From Oceanobacillus damuensis (lineage in GTDB: Bacteria > Bacillota > Bacilli > Bacillales > Amphibacillaceae), in assembly GCF_001618145.1 (NCBI RefSeq), contig NZ_LQNF01000015.1, positions 36,273 to 100,272 of the forward strand: DNA of 64,000 nucleotides. The letters are read 5' to 3'. Position numbers and translations under genes: made by a program. The notes beneath the pieces were generated by a model. That model was given only the letters and a program-made list of their open reading frames with translations. It was not told the origin of the DNA and searched no databases. Numbering within the stretch: position 1 is the stretch's first letter; every line of letters starts with the position of its first letter. Below are positions 35,421 to 44,047 of the stretch, one piece after another.

Positions 35421-36752
35421 ATGGTTCAGGATAATAGGCTACGATTATATACCTTTGCAAGCTCTTCAAAAATAAATGAAGATAAATATAAAACTAAAAG
35501 GTATATTCATTTCGACAGGAAAGTCTCTTTTAAGAATATTAAAGATAAAATATATGACCCATGCTGGGTAGAACAGCATGGGTTTTACCCGTTCATTCAT
35601 TTTCAAATAAAATTTAATAAGTATTTAAGAAAAGAAAAGAGGAAGAAGCCTAAAGAGCGTGACATTTTCTATGCTTCCCATGTTGACAGTTATATTTATA
35701 AATATTATGGCGATATCTTAAATAATAAATATAACGATATAGTGGATGACCTTGGTATTAGTGAGGTTTCTACAGCTTATAGGAATAATTGCCCGGGTAA
35801 AAGCAATATTAACTTTGCTAAAGAAGTAATTGATTTTATAACTAAACAAAATGAAGCTTTTATATATGTAGCTGATTTTACTAAGTTCTTTGATAAAATA
35901 GACCATCACTACTTAAAGGAACAGTTAAAGTTAGTGTTAGGTATAAAAACACTTCCTAAGGATTTTTATGCAGTGTATAAAAATATTACTAAGTATAGTT
36001 GGGTGGAAAAGAAAGATATAGACGAGGAACTAAAAGTTAAATATGGAAAAGATAAACCTCAATTACTAAGATATTTTTCAAAAAAGGAATTTAGGGATTT
36101 TAAAAAAGGGAATGTACATAAGAACCAGAAGACCTTTGGTATCCCTCAGGGAGCAGGCATTAGTTCAGTTTGTTCAAATATTTATCTTTTAGAATTTGAC
36201 CGCTTGCTTAGTGCTTATGCTAAAGAAAATAACGGATTATATAGAAGATACTGTGATGACTTAATCATAGTTATTCCTATTAAAAGTGTCGAAGGATTTG
36301 ACCATAAGACTCACGAAGATATTGTTGAGGTAATAAGAGAAAAAGTACCAAATTTGGAGATACAAAAAGAAAAAACGGAACAGTATTTCTATACAAAAAA
36401 TAGAATAGTCAATTTGAAAGGCGAAGTATCAAAATTGGATTATTTAGGTTTTAGCTTTGATGGAATTAATGTAAGAATAAGGGAGAAAAGCCTGTTTAAG
36501 TATTATAGTAGAGCCTACAAAAAGGTGAGAATATCTAACCGATTGACTAAAAAAACAAATCAGAAAGCACAAAGAAAAAGTTTGTATAAAAATTATACGC
36601 ACTTAGGTAAAAAAAATAAGGGTCATGGGAATTTCTTAAGCTATGCTTCTAGAGCACAAGAGGAGTTTGATAAAAACTCCAGTACAAATAACCTTATGGA
36701 GCACCAGGTAAAGAATCATTGGAAAAAAATAAATGGACGTTTAGAAAAGTAA
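35421..36752 (+). CDS. Reverse transcriptase of a probable anti-phage system
   Basis: 443-residue RNA-dependent DNA polymerase. Motif A is ADFTKFFDKIDH with D152; the IPQG motif is at 241-244 (FGIPQGAGISSVCSN); the catalytic box is YCDD at 277-280 in place of the common YADD; LDYLGFSFDG follows. It has no group II intron maturase or endonuclease domain, and I see no NAxxH or VTG motif of retron RTs. This leaves the unknown/abortive-infection and DRT classes; YCDD and a noncoding leader recall DRT2 (UG2), but the class cannot be fixed here. GAGGGGTGA precedes the ATG. It forms an operon with two further genes. Confidence 0.85.
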   Translation: MVQDNRLRLYTFASSSKINEDKYKTKRYIHFDRKVSFKNIKDKIYDPCWVEQHGFYPFIHFQIKFNKYLRKEKRKKPKERDIFYASHVDSYIYKYYGDILNNKYNDIVDDLGISEVSTAYRNNCPGKSNINFAKEVIDFITKQNEAFIYVADFTKFFDKIDHHYLKEQLKLVLGIKTLPKDFYAVYKNITKYSWVEKKDIDEELKVKYGKDKPQLLRYFSKKEFRDFKKGNVHKNQKTFGIPQGAGISSVCSNIYLLEFDRLLSAYAKENNGLYRRYCDDLIIVIPIKSVEGFDHKTHEDIVEVIREKVPNLEIQKEKTEQYFYTKNRIVNLKGEVSKLDYLGFSFDGINVRIREKSLFKYYSRAYKKVRISNRLTKKTNQKAQRKSLYKNYTHLGKKNKGHGNFLSYASRAQEEFDKNSSTNNLMEHQVKNHWKKINGRLEK

Positions 36753-36787
36753 TATAAACAGAATATTTAGCTTTTAAGGAGTATGAA

Positions 36788-37867
36788 ATGGATTCAAATT
36801 TCAAACAAAGTTTATTAAATTTAAGTGGAGATTTCGATGAGTTCTTTAAAACACTACAAAAAAGTTATAGTGATGAAAAGTTAGGTCGATGGTTACCTAC
36901 TCTACTAATTGCACCGTTCACTAAAAAGACATTTTGGAGTATTATTAAATCTATATTTCCTATTATTCTAGGATTCCTCATTGGTTTAGGGATAGTATTC
37001 TTACCTGAAACCTCGATATTAACTAAAGTGGTCAGCGGAATTTTAACTATACTTGTTGCTTTATTTGTAACATACGTTCTTCACTTTTTAAAAATGATTA
37101 ATCCCATAGATTCTACTAATTTCCATATAGGTGCTTATCGAGTGGCAAAAAAACAAGAGTATGAACTATTCGTGAAGTATTTACCATATAATTTTTCATT
37201 CTATGGACTTTACGATGAAGTTGTTACTCATAATCCCAGTAGGCAGGAACTTTTAATGAAAGAAAAACAGATAAACCTGCAAAAAGAGCAACATGAAAAA
37301 TATGTAAAAGAAGCTGAAAAAAACTATTTGGAACTTAAACAGGAGTTTAAAGATTTACAGGAACAAAATTCTTTAGTTGTAGAACTTTTTAAAGAAATAG
37401 TAACCGTATTCTATCAGTTTATTAATAGTCATTTCCAAATTTATTCACTTAAATTCTTTTCAGGATTTACTATTTATGAGATGAATAATACTGAAAGGGA
37501 TTATCTTTATAAAATAGCTGATATTGGTACGTCAGGACATTCACCAGAAAACATTTCCATACCTGATAATATTTCAGACGAGGATTATGCAGTTTTAAGA
37601 GCTTTGAGACCAAGAGAAGATAGATATGAACCAGAGTTTGACACACCATATAAAAACCGTTTTATTGTATCACTCAGCATACAAATGAATAATAATAATA
37701 CATGGGTATTTAATTTTCATGCAGATGAAGATAACACAAAGGCTTTGTTTTTTCTTCTTACAGATAGTATAATGGAGACAAGAGAAGTATATCGTTTAAT
37801 TCACTCCCTTTGTTTAAATTTAGAGCAAAGAAAGGAGCTAAGAAAATGTGGAGAGAAATTGCATTAG
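36788..37867 (+). CDS. Two-helix membrane protein with coiled coil and GAF-like domain
   Basis: 359-residue protein, 35 bases after the RT gene with AAGGAG before its ATG. Two membrane helices (about 53-72 and 80-100) are joined by a short loop. A charged coiled coil (about 155-205) leads into a C-terminal beta/alpha domain (about 210-350) with the spacing of a GAF-type sensor (TIYEMNNTERDYLYKIADIGTSG... WVFNFHAD). RT defence operons often carry a membrane effector that harms the cell on activation, and this may be such an effector or a sensor. The family is not recognised; the GAF label is structural guesswork. Confidence 0.65.
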   Translation: MDSNFKQSLLNLSGDFDEFFKTLQKSYSDEKLGRWLPTLLIAPFTKKTFWSIIKSIFPIILGFLIGLGIVFLPETSILTKVVSGILTILVALFVTYVLHFLKMINPIDSTNFHIGAYRVAKKQEYELFVKYLPYNFSFYGLYDEVVTHNPSRQELLMKEKQINLQKEQHEKYVKEAEKNYLELKQEFKDLQEQNSLVVELFKEIVTVFYQFINSHFQIYSLKFFSGFTIYEMNNTERDYLYKIADIGTSGHSPENISIPDNISDEDYAVLRALRPREDRYEPEFDTPYKNRFIVSLSIQMNNNNTWVFNFHADEDNTKALFFLLTDSIMETREVYRLIHSLCLNLEQRKELRKCGEKLH

Positions 37868-38049
37868 ATAAAATTAAAAATAAACGTGGCAGTCTTTCTT
37901 TTAAAACACAGCGAGAAATAAACACAGAGCAACAAAAGAAACTTGAAGAATTTAATCAGAAGATATCGAGATTACATGACTTAAATATAAAATTCCATGA
38001 GGTATCAATTAACGAATTGCCTGCTAGGGAAGAAGTGAGAGTAAACTAA
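37846..38049 (+). CDS. Small third protein of the RT operon
   Basis: 67 residues from ATG 37846 with AAAGGAG upstream; it overlaps the membrane protein gene by 22 bases, so translation is coupled. It is basic at the start and then a charged helix (EINTEQQKKLEEFNQKISRLHDL). No family is recognised. The tight overlap argues that it works with the membrane protein. Its last codons carry the operon terminator. Confidence 0.6.
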   Translation: MWREIALDKIKNKRGSLSFKTQREINTEQQKKLEEFNQKISRLHDLNIKFHEVSINELPAREEVRVN

Positions 38050-38067
38050 TAGTTTACTCTCTTTTTC
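38037..38067 (+). terminator. Terminator of the RT operon at the right end of unit 1
   Basis: GAGAGTAAACT / AGTTTACTCTC (38037-38047 and 38051-38061) followed by TTTTT. It overlaps the last codons and stop of the small gene. Confidence 0.92.
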
Positions 38068-38072
38068 ATATT

Positions 38073-38120
38073 AAAAACCTCACTTAGATACACCACGGTG
38101 AACCGTACCATAAATAGTGG
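38073..38120. other. Internal attachment site (att copy 2) with terminal inverted repeat
   Basis: AAAAACCTCACTTAGA (38073-38088) is the inverted form of the sequence just inside att copy 1. Ten bases or so later comes GTGAACCGTACCATAAATAG (38098-38117), sharing GAACCGTACCATAA with the rlmH site. It is the junction of the right end of unit 1 with unit 2. Confidence 0.85.
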
Positions 38121-38370
38121 TAAAACAAAAAGTGGAATATGAGTTTATTGCCATGAAGAAAGTTGCTCTAGTCTTGCCATGTTTTTGAACTAGCAGTGCG
38201 GAGTTTTGAGGCAGTAATTGCGAAAGGGAGATCCACCTCCAAATTTGCCATAATTAGCGCAAATATATCTACCACTTGACTTAACTTTTGTCCGTGTTAA
38301 AAAATATCCCAAACAGAAGCAAAACACCCCTTGCCATGGTAAAATAAAGTAATGATGGGAGGTTAAAACC

Positions 38371-39372
38371 TTGGTTACTATAAAAAATATTGCCGAAATG
38401 GCAAAAGTATCTCGAACAACTGTTTCTCGTGTCCTGAATAATTCCGGCTATGTTAGTGAGGATGTCAGAAAACGGGTGGAGAAGGTTATTGAAGAAACAG
38501 GGTACATACCGAGTCATTATGCCAAATCACTAAGGACAAAGAAGACGAAAATTGTTGGCGTTATTTTGCCGACGATACAGACTGAAACATCTAACCGTAT
38601 CGTAACAGGGATTGGAAAAGAATTATCGCAGCAAGGTTATGAGATCCTGCTGGCGAATACCAATTTAAACAAAGAAAAGGAAATGGAATATCTCGAACTG
38701 TTAAAAGAGCGCAGGGTCGATGGAATTATATTGATTGCCACCAACACGGAGCCTGTTCTTGTAGAGAAAATAAAAGAGATAAATATTCCCCTTGTGATGA
38801 TTGGGCAGGCAGTTGATGGGATTATGTCGGTTACATTTGATGATTATCATGCTGCACGTGAACTGACACTTACCTTTATAAAAAAGGGGCATCAGGACAT
38901 TGCCTTTATTGGCGTGGACGAAACGGACCGGGCGGTAGGTTATTTGCGGAAAAAGGGCTTTTTAGATGAAATGGTTGCTAATCAGTTGAAGGTTAATGAG
39001 GAATGGATGCAGAAAGCAATCTTTGATATTGATTCAGGACACGATGCAATGGAAAAAGTTCTGACTTCAGCTAGTACGACTTATAAAAAATCAATTCCTA
39101 CTGCAGTTATTGCTGTAACAGACAGACTGGCCATAGGGGCGATAAATTATTTGAAAAAGCAGGGAATCCGCATTCCGAAAGATATGGCAATTGCCGGCTT
39201 TGGCGCATCGGAAATCACTCGCTATCTCGATCCTCCGCTGACAACGGTAGATTACCAAAATGAGAAAGCAGGAGAGGTAGCAGCAAGACAGCTGTACAAT
39301 CGAATGCATGCACAAAAATGTACAGAAAAAGTTGTACTGGACTATAGACTTGTATTGAGAAAGAGTTTATAA
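38371..39372 (+). CDS. LacI-family regulator of the sucrose operon
   Basis: 333-residue transcription factor: LacI helix-turn-helix at the N-terminus (TIKNIAEMAKVSRTTVSRVLN), hinge helix (SHYAKSLRTKKTK) and a periplasmic-binding-type sensor. It should repress the operon by binding the palindromes around 39379-40013 and release on a sugar signal, probably sucrose-6-phosphate or fructose. The start is TTG 38371 with GGGAGG 7 bases upstream. It is the first gene of unit 2, transcribed towards the PTS genes. It is ScrR/CscR-like by context. Confidence 0.88.
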   Translation: MVTIKNIAEMAKVSRTTVSRVLNNSGYVSEDVRKRVEKVIEETGYIPSHYAKSLRTKKTKIVGVILPTIQTETSNRIVTGIGKELSQQGYEILLANTNLNKEKEMEYLELLKERRVDGIILIATNTEPVLVEKIKEINIPLVMIGQAVDGIMSVTFDDYHAARELTLTFIKKGHQDIAFIGVDETDRAVGYLRKKGFLDEMVANQLKVNEEWMQKAIFDIDSGHDAMEKVLTSASTTYKKSIPTAVIAVTDRLAIGAINYLKKQGIRIPKDMAIAGFGASEITRYLDPPLTTVDYQNEKAGEVAARQLYNRMHAQKCTEKVVLDYRLVLRKSL

Positions 39373-39378
39373 TATACA

Positions 39379-40013
39379 TGAAATCGATTTCAAACGTTAT
39401 AAACTTTATTAAGTCTATAACGTTTCTATATATTAAACAGTAAATGGAACAGTACCGGCAGCACCCATTCTGCGGAAGTATTTCATTACGCACTAAGCAG
39501 ATAAAACACCTAATGTGCAAAGCTCCATTTGTCACAAACCCAATGTGGAATCGATTCCATACCATTTCAGCATGGATTTAAAGGAACTGCAACGGGTTTC
39601 TCTTATTCTGTAGAGGGAGCTATTATCACATGCTGAGCAAGGTTAATCTCCGCTGTAAAAAGATCTATTTATAATTAATCCTAGTATGGATCGATTCCTT
39701 ATTATATAGAAAGGAGTCATAAAGTCCCTTAGGGGAAAGCAACACCATCATACAAAAGTAAGAGATAACAAAGAAAAGAGAATCGAGAACCAAACAGAGG
39801 AAGAATAAAGGATGAATGATAGTTAAATCGATTTCATATATATTACTATTTGCTGCGAAATCGATTCCATACTATGAAGAAAAATAATAAAAGGAACATG
39901 AACGGTTTTCTTTATCGGGCTGAGGTAGACTGTATGACCAATACGCATGGTACAAGGGGAATTTTCCGTTCGAAGTTCATTTAATATATTCATCCAATGT
40001 GGAATCGATTCCA
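39379..40013. promoter_or_regulatory. Six LacI-type operators between the regulator and PTS genes
   Basis: CG-centred palindromes: 39379-39392 (TGAAATCGATTTCA), 39546-39559 (TGGAATCGATTCCA), about 39687-39698 (GGATCGATTCC), about 39826-39835 (AAATCGATTT), about 39858-39868 (GAAATCGATTCC) and 40000-40013 (TGGAATCGATTCCA). All sit in the 720-base gap, which has no gene. Between them are three related segments starting GGAAC (around 39446, 39580 and 39895), hinting that the region grew by duplication. The LacI protein next door is the likely ligand. Confidence 0.85.
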
Positions 40014-40094
40014 TGCGCAAGCAGGTCAAAAGGGAAGCCATTAGTCAAGCTGGCTTCCTTAGAGCAGCACACCATGAAAAAAGGGGCGAGTAAA

Positions 40095-41534
40095 TTGACA
40101 GATACAAAACAAAAGAAAAGCAACAAACAAATTGTGCAAGAATTATTGGATGCAGTTGGGGGAAAGGAAAACATTGCATCTGTTACCCACTGTGCAACAC
40201 GACTAAGATTTATTATAAACGAGGAAGAGAAAATCGATAAGGAACAAGTGGAAAATATAGATAAGGTAAAAGGGGCTTTCTTTCATTCCGGGCAATATCA
40301 GGTTATTTTTGGAACAGGAACGGTTAACCAAATGTATGAAGAGGCTGAAAAACTGGGCCTTAATGGTGTAAGTAAATCGGAGCAAAGCGCTGCAGCTGCA
40401 AGGAAAAAAGGACGCTTCCAGGCAGCAATCCGCACATTCGGTGATGTCTTCGTACCGATTATTCCAGTGCTGGTGGCAACAGGTTTATTCATGGGGCTCC
40501 GTGGTCTCCTTATGCAAGAAAATATTTTAGCTTTATTTGGCATGACACCTGATGATGTATCACAGAACTTTTTGCTGTACACCCAAGTGTTAACGGATAC
40601 AGCATTTGCTTTCTTACCAGCACTTGTGGCATGGTCTGCATTCAGGGTATTTGGCGGTAGCCCAATCGTTGGTGTGGTATTGGGTTTAATGCTAGTGAAC
40701 CCTGCCTTGCCGAATGCGTATGAAGTAGCCAGTCAGACAGCTGAACCATTGATGTTCTTCGGCTTTATTCCAGTTGTAGGTTATCAAGGGTCTGTACTAC
40801 CCGCATTTATTGCAGGTTTAATTGGGGCAAAGGTCGAACGCTGGGTTCGCAAAAAGACACCAGAAGTGTTGGATTTACTCGTCACGCCGTTTATTACCCT
40901 ATTAATTATGAGTAGTTTGTCTCTGTTCCTGATAGGTCCTGTTTTTCATTCAGTTGAAATGGTATTGCTTGATGCAGTCGTAGCGGTACTTGGATTGCCT
41001 TTAGGAATTTCCGGAATCATTCTGGGTGGACTTAACCAGGTCATTGTTGTTACTGGAGTTCACCATGTCTTCAACTTTCTTGAAATCCAGCTGCTTGAGG
41101 CATTCGGCAATAACCCATATAACGCAATTGTAACCTGTGCGGTTGCAGCACAAGGTGGCGCAACTTTAGCTGTCGCACTGAAAACAAATTCTGGTAAGTT
41201 GAAAGCACTGGCATTTCCTTCCTCTCTTTCGGCCTTTCTGGGAATTTCAGAACCAGCGATTTTCGGAGTGAACTTGCGCTATTTCAAGCCATTCCTGATG
41301 GCACTAATCGGCGGAGCCGTCGGTGGTTTCTTATCATCGGTTATGGGGTTAGCCGGAAATGGCATGGCCGTAACCGTTATTCCGGGTATGCTTCTATATC
41401 TTAATGGGCAACTGGTCCAATATATTATCGCGAATGCGGTCGCCATTGCTATAGCATTTACCTTAACCTGGTTCTTCGGTTTTAGCGATAAGATGCTTAA
41501 AGAAGTAAAGCAGCCAGAGATACAAACGAAGTAG
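40095..41534 (+). CDS. scrA: Sucrose-type PTS permease, EIIBC
   Basis: Membrane component of the phosphotransferase system; it imports sucrose and phosphorylates it to sucrose-6-phosphate. The EIIB domain (about 10-85) has the phospho-cysteine in THCATRLRF; the EIIC domain (about 110-470) has ten or so helices. No EIIA domain is fused; a separate EIIA gene follows. The start is TTG 40095, with AAAAGGGGCG 6 bases before it; the frame from 39999 and the ATG at 40074 have no site. The length of about 479 residues fits SacP/ScrA. Substrate is inferred from the adjacent sucrase. Confidence 0.88.
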   Translation: MTDTKQKKSNKQIVQELLDAVGGKENIASVTHCATRLRFIINEEEKIDKEQVENIDKVKGAFFHSGQYQVIFGTGTVNQMYEEAEKLGLNGVSKSEQSAAAARKKGRFQAAIRTFGDVFVPIIPVLVATGLFMGLRGLLMQENILALFGMTPDDVSQNFLLYTQVLTDTAFAFLPALVAWSAFRVFGGSPIVGVVLGLMLVNPALPNAYEVASQTAEPLMFFGFIPVVGYQGSVLPAFIAGLIGAKVERWVRKKTPEVLDLLVTPFITLLIMSSLSLFLIGPVFHSVEMVLLDAVVAVLGLPLGISGIILGGLNQVIVVTGVHHVFNFLEIQLLEAFGNNPYNAIVTCAVAAQGGATLAVALKTNSGKLKALAFPSSLSAFLGISEPAIFGVNLRYFKPFLMALIGGAVGGFLSSVMGLAGNGMAVTVIPGMLLYLNGQLVQYIIANAVAIAIAFTLTWFFGFSDKMLKEVKQPEIQTK

Positions 41535-41544
41535 GAGAATTGTT

Positions 41545-42993
41545 ATGAGTATATCAAATGAGATTATAATAAAAGCAAACCAGCACGTGAAAACGCATCA
41601 ATCCTTGGTAGGGAGTGATCCATATCGCCTGCATTACCATTTGATGCCGACTGTTGGGCTGTTGAATGATCCGAATGGGTTCGTTTACTATAAAGGACAA
41701 TATCACGTTTTTTATCAATGGAACCCGTTTGTGACTGCACATGGACCTAAGTTTTGGGGACATTATGTTTCAACAGACCTTGTTCATTGGAAGGAAGTTC
41801 CACCTGCTATAGCACCAGGGGACTGGTACGACAGAAATGGCTGTTACTCAGGCAGTGCCGCTGTTTTAGGAGATACCTTGTATTTATTTTACACAGGCAA
41901 TGTAAAGGATGAACAAGGTAACCGTGAATCCTATCAATGCCTGGCTGTGTCAGAAGACGGTATACATTTTGAAAAGAAGGGACCGATCATCCATGTACCA
42001 GAAGGGTATACCGAACATTTCCGCGATCCCAAGGTATTTCTGAACAACGGAAAATGGTATATGGTGCTTGGAGCACAAACCATAGAAGAGCAAGGAGTAG
42101 CGGTCCTATATTCTTCTCCTGATCTTCAGGAATGGAGCTTTCAGGGTATACTGGCAGGCAGCGGCTATCATGGTCTTGGTGATCTAGGCTATATGTGGGA
42201 ATGCCCGGATTTAGTTGAACTCGATGGAACCGACATTCTGCTTGTTTGTCCACAGGGCATGGACCCCAATGGTTTTGAGTATCAAAATATGTTTCAATCT
42301 GGCTACATTGCGGGAAAAATGGACTATAAAGAGGGCAAATTTAATCATGGCCCATTTGTAGAAATGGACCGAGGTTTCGATTTTTACGCACCACAAACGA
42401 TGGAGGACCCAAATGGGAGGCGGATTCTATTTGGCTGGATGGGAAATGCAATAGAAAGTGACATCCAGCAGCCGACTACCAAGTTTAACTGGATTCATGC
42501 ACTCACCCTACCGCGCGAACTTGAGTGGAAAAAAGGAAAACTACTGCAAAGACCGGTAGAAGAGTTGAAATTGCTCCGTGGCGAAGAAACTCGGTATTTA
42601 AATGTAAACCTAAAAGATAATCAGCAATTAAGCTTCAATGGGCAAGTATTTGAAATGAAAATGGCCATTGACCGTATGGAAGGTGAAACTCTGACCATTC
42701 AGATTGGGGAGTCGAAATTGATATATCATCAGCGTGAGGGCGTTTTTACCTTTCAACGAAAAAGTTACTATTTGTCTGATCAAGAATCGAGGCATTGTTA
42801 TTTAAAGGACTTAAAGAAAATTCACCTTTTTAAAGATACGTCTTCCATTGAAATTTTCCTGAACGATGGTGAGGAAGTATTCACTTCTCGTGTGTTTGAC
42901 GATATTGAAACAGATGAGATTGTAGTTCATACATCAGGAAGCGTGGCAATGAATCTACTAAAATGGGATTTACATCGTGTTACTTCCTATTAA
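41545..42993 (+). CDS. scrB: Sucrose-6-phosphate hydrolase (GH32)
   Basis: Cytosolic beta-fructofuranosidase that splits sucrose-6-phosphate into glucose-6-phosphate and fructose. The GH32 five-blade domain has the nucleophile D42 in LNDPNGF, the RDP motif in HFRDPKVF near 153 and the acid E in WECPDL near 218. The C-terminal beta-sandwich (about 350-480) closes it. The 482-residue length is typical. It starts 10 bases after the EIIBC stop with GTAGGAG. The lack of a signal peptide agrees with an intracellular phospho-sucrase. It is SacA in B. subtilis terms. Confidence 0.93.
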   Translation: MSISNEIIIKANQHVKTHQSLVGSDPYRLHYHLMPTVGLLNDPNGFVYYKGQYHVFYQWNPFVTAHGPKFWGHYVSTDLVHWKEVPPAIAPGDWYDRNGCYSGSAAVLGDTLYLFYTGNVKDEQGNRESYQCLAVSEDGIHFEKKGPIIHVPEGYTEHFRDPKVFLNNGKWYMVLGAQTIEEQGVAVLYSSPDLQEWSFQGILAGSGYHGLGDLGYMWECPDLVELDGTDILLVCPQGMDPNGFEYQNMFQSGYIAGKMDYKEGKFNHGPFVEMDRGFDFYAPQTMEDPNGRRILFGWMGNAIESDIQQPTTKFNWIHALTLPRELEWKKGKLLQRPVEELKLLRGEETRYLNVNLKDNQQLSFNGQVFEMKMAIDRMEGETLTIQIGESKLIYHQREGVFTFQRKSYYLSDQESRHCYLKDLKKIHLFKDTSSIEIFLNDGEEVFTSRVFDDIETDEIVVHTSGSVAMNLLKWDLHRVTSY

Positions 42994-43013
42994 ACAACGA
43001 AAGGAGAAGGAAC

Positions 43014-43508
43014 ATGCTAAAAAGTCTGTTTAAGAAAAAGGAAGCTATAAAGGATATTACACTTGTTGCTCCAGTTAGCGGTAAATTAGTCAGCTTGGAA
43101 GAGGTGCCCGATCCTGTATTTGCGGAAAAGATGATGGGTAACGGAGTAGCGATCGAGCCAGCAAACGGGGAAATAGTTTCTCCCATCGATGGGAAAATTG
43201 TTCAACTGTTTCCGACTTTGCATGCGATAGGCATCGAAGCAGAGAATGGTGCAGAAATCTTGCTTCACATTGGACTGGATACGGTGAATCTAAATGGGGA
43301 AGGATTTACTGCCCATGTGGAAGAAGGCAAGAAAATTAAGCAAGGGACTCCTTTGTTGAGTGCTGATTTAGATGTGATTCGTGAAAAAGCAAGGGGCACT
43401 ATTATCCCGATTATTATCACGAATAGTGATGAGATGAGCTCTATCAAAGCCACAGATGTCAAACAAGTAACTGCAGGAAAAGAAGAGATATTAGTCGTAA
43501 AGAGATAG
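43014..43508 (+). CDS. PTS EIIA component, glucose/sucrose type
   Basis: 164-residue cytosolic phosphocarrier of the EIIA-Glc family, which passes phosphate from HPr to the EIIB domain of the sucrose permease. The domain motif DGKIVQLFPTLHAIGIE and the phospho-histidine in LLHIGLDTV are clear. ATG 43014 is chosen because AAAGGAGAAGG precedes it; the frame upstream belongs to the sucrase end. A dedicated EIIA is useful because the permease lacks one. Its terminator is the first half of a MITE copy. Confidence 0.92.
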   Translation: MLKSLFKKKEAIKDITLVAPVSGKLVSLEEVPDPVFAEKMMGNGVAIEPANGEIVSPIDGKIVQLFPTLHAIGIEAENGAEILLHIGLDTVNLNGEGFTAHVEEGKKIKQGTPLLSADLDVIREKARGTIIPIIITNSDEMSSIKATDVKQVTAGKEEILVVKR

Positions 43509-43510
43509 AA

Positions 43511-43543
43511 AGAGGACCATGGGGACAGGAACCTTGGTCCTCT
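43511..43543 (+). terminator. Terminator after the EIIA gene, formed by the end of a MITE copy
   Basis: AGAGGACCA / TGGTCCTCT (43511-43519 and 43535-43543) followed by TCTTT. The stem is the repeat's own end, so the insertion appears to serve as a terminator. Confidence 0.7.
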
Positions 43544-43681
43544 TCTTTATGCAACACACAATAAAACGTTGATTCTAATGAAATAAACTACCTTGGTCAG
43601 TGAGCTTTGGTGAAAAGCATGGAGGGACAGGTTCACTGGCCTAATCTTAAAAATGGACCAAGGAACCTGTCCCTGTGGTTC
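43514..43681. repeat. MITE/REP-like repeat, copy 1 (inside unit 2)
   Basis: 168-bp copy starting GGACCATGGGGACAGGAACC and ending CCTGTCCCTGTGGTT, so its ends are inverted copies of each other. The middle has TAAACTACCTTGGTCAGTGA, also found in the other copies at 54221 and 55873. Its presence within the island and in the flanking chromosome shows that the repeat moved after or independently of the island. Confidence 0.85.
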
Positions 43682-44047
43682 TTTTTAGTCCCCAATTTTC
43701 ATTAACATCATCACGCCACCCGCGATTGTATTTCCAAATATTATCATATTTGGTAAATAGAAGTTCCTCCATTATATTTCAGTATATTCACAGTAATGAA
43801 TTATATTTCATTTTAATTTATTCATCTTGATTGTTTATTTGGCAAACCATTGCTACTACAGTGTTGGATGATTTTTTTGGGGCTTTAGGGTCGGTATAAT
43901 TTTCGTAGTTTTTGTTACTTTTTTGTTATGAATCGTACATGATACCGTAATAGTTTTTCTGTATATTAAGAGACCTAGTAAAAAAAGGGAGAGGTTAACT
44001 AAAAGAATTATTTCAAGACTAATAGACAACTAGAAGGAGAGAACAAC
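43682..44047. other. Intergenic region before the GH3 gene
   Basis: About 365 bases, AT-rich and without a gene. It holds a promoter-like AT-rich stretch near 43900-43970. Nothing else is seen. Confidence 0.4.

Larger units (their letters stand above)
22261..38114. mobile_element. SCC-like element (unit 1) with CcrC-like recombinase and defence cargo
   Basis: About 15.9 kb between att copies 1 and 2. The ends carry inverted repeats (22267-22277 and 38073-38083). Inside are a CcrC-length serine recombinase, a D5/P4-type helicase, the conserved SCC satellite genes (RadC-like, DUF1643, DUF960 and others) and two cargo blocks: methyltransferase plus PLD nuclease near the rlmH end, and a reverse-transcriptase operon near the far end. 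Base composition is visibly more AT-rich than the core genes. SCC elements are best known from Staphylococcus and Macrococcus; a complete one in a Bacillaceae rlmH is the inference here. Confidence 0.85.

Noticed and set aside
35100..36752. Retron (msr-msd plus RT)
   Set aside because: The RT shows no NAxxH or VTG motif, and no matching a1/a2 inverted repeats could be found at the two ends of the leader. A distant retron cannot be fully excluded.
35421..36752. Group II intron
   Set aside because: No maturase or HNH part after the RT core and no intron domain V-like hairpin downstream; a two-gene operon follows instead.
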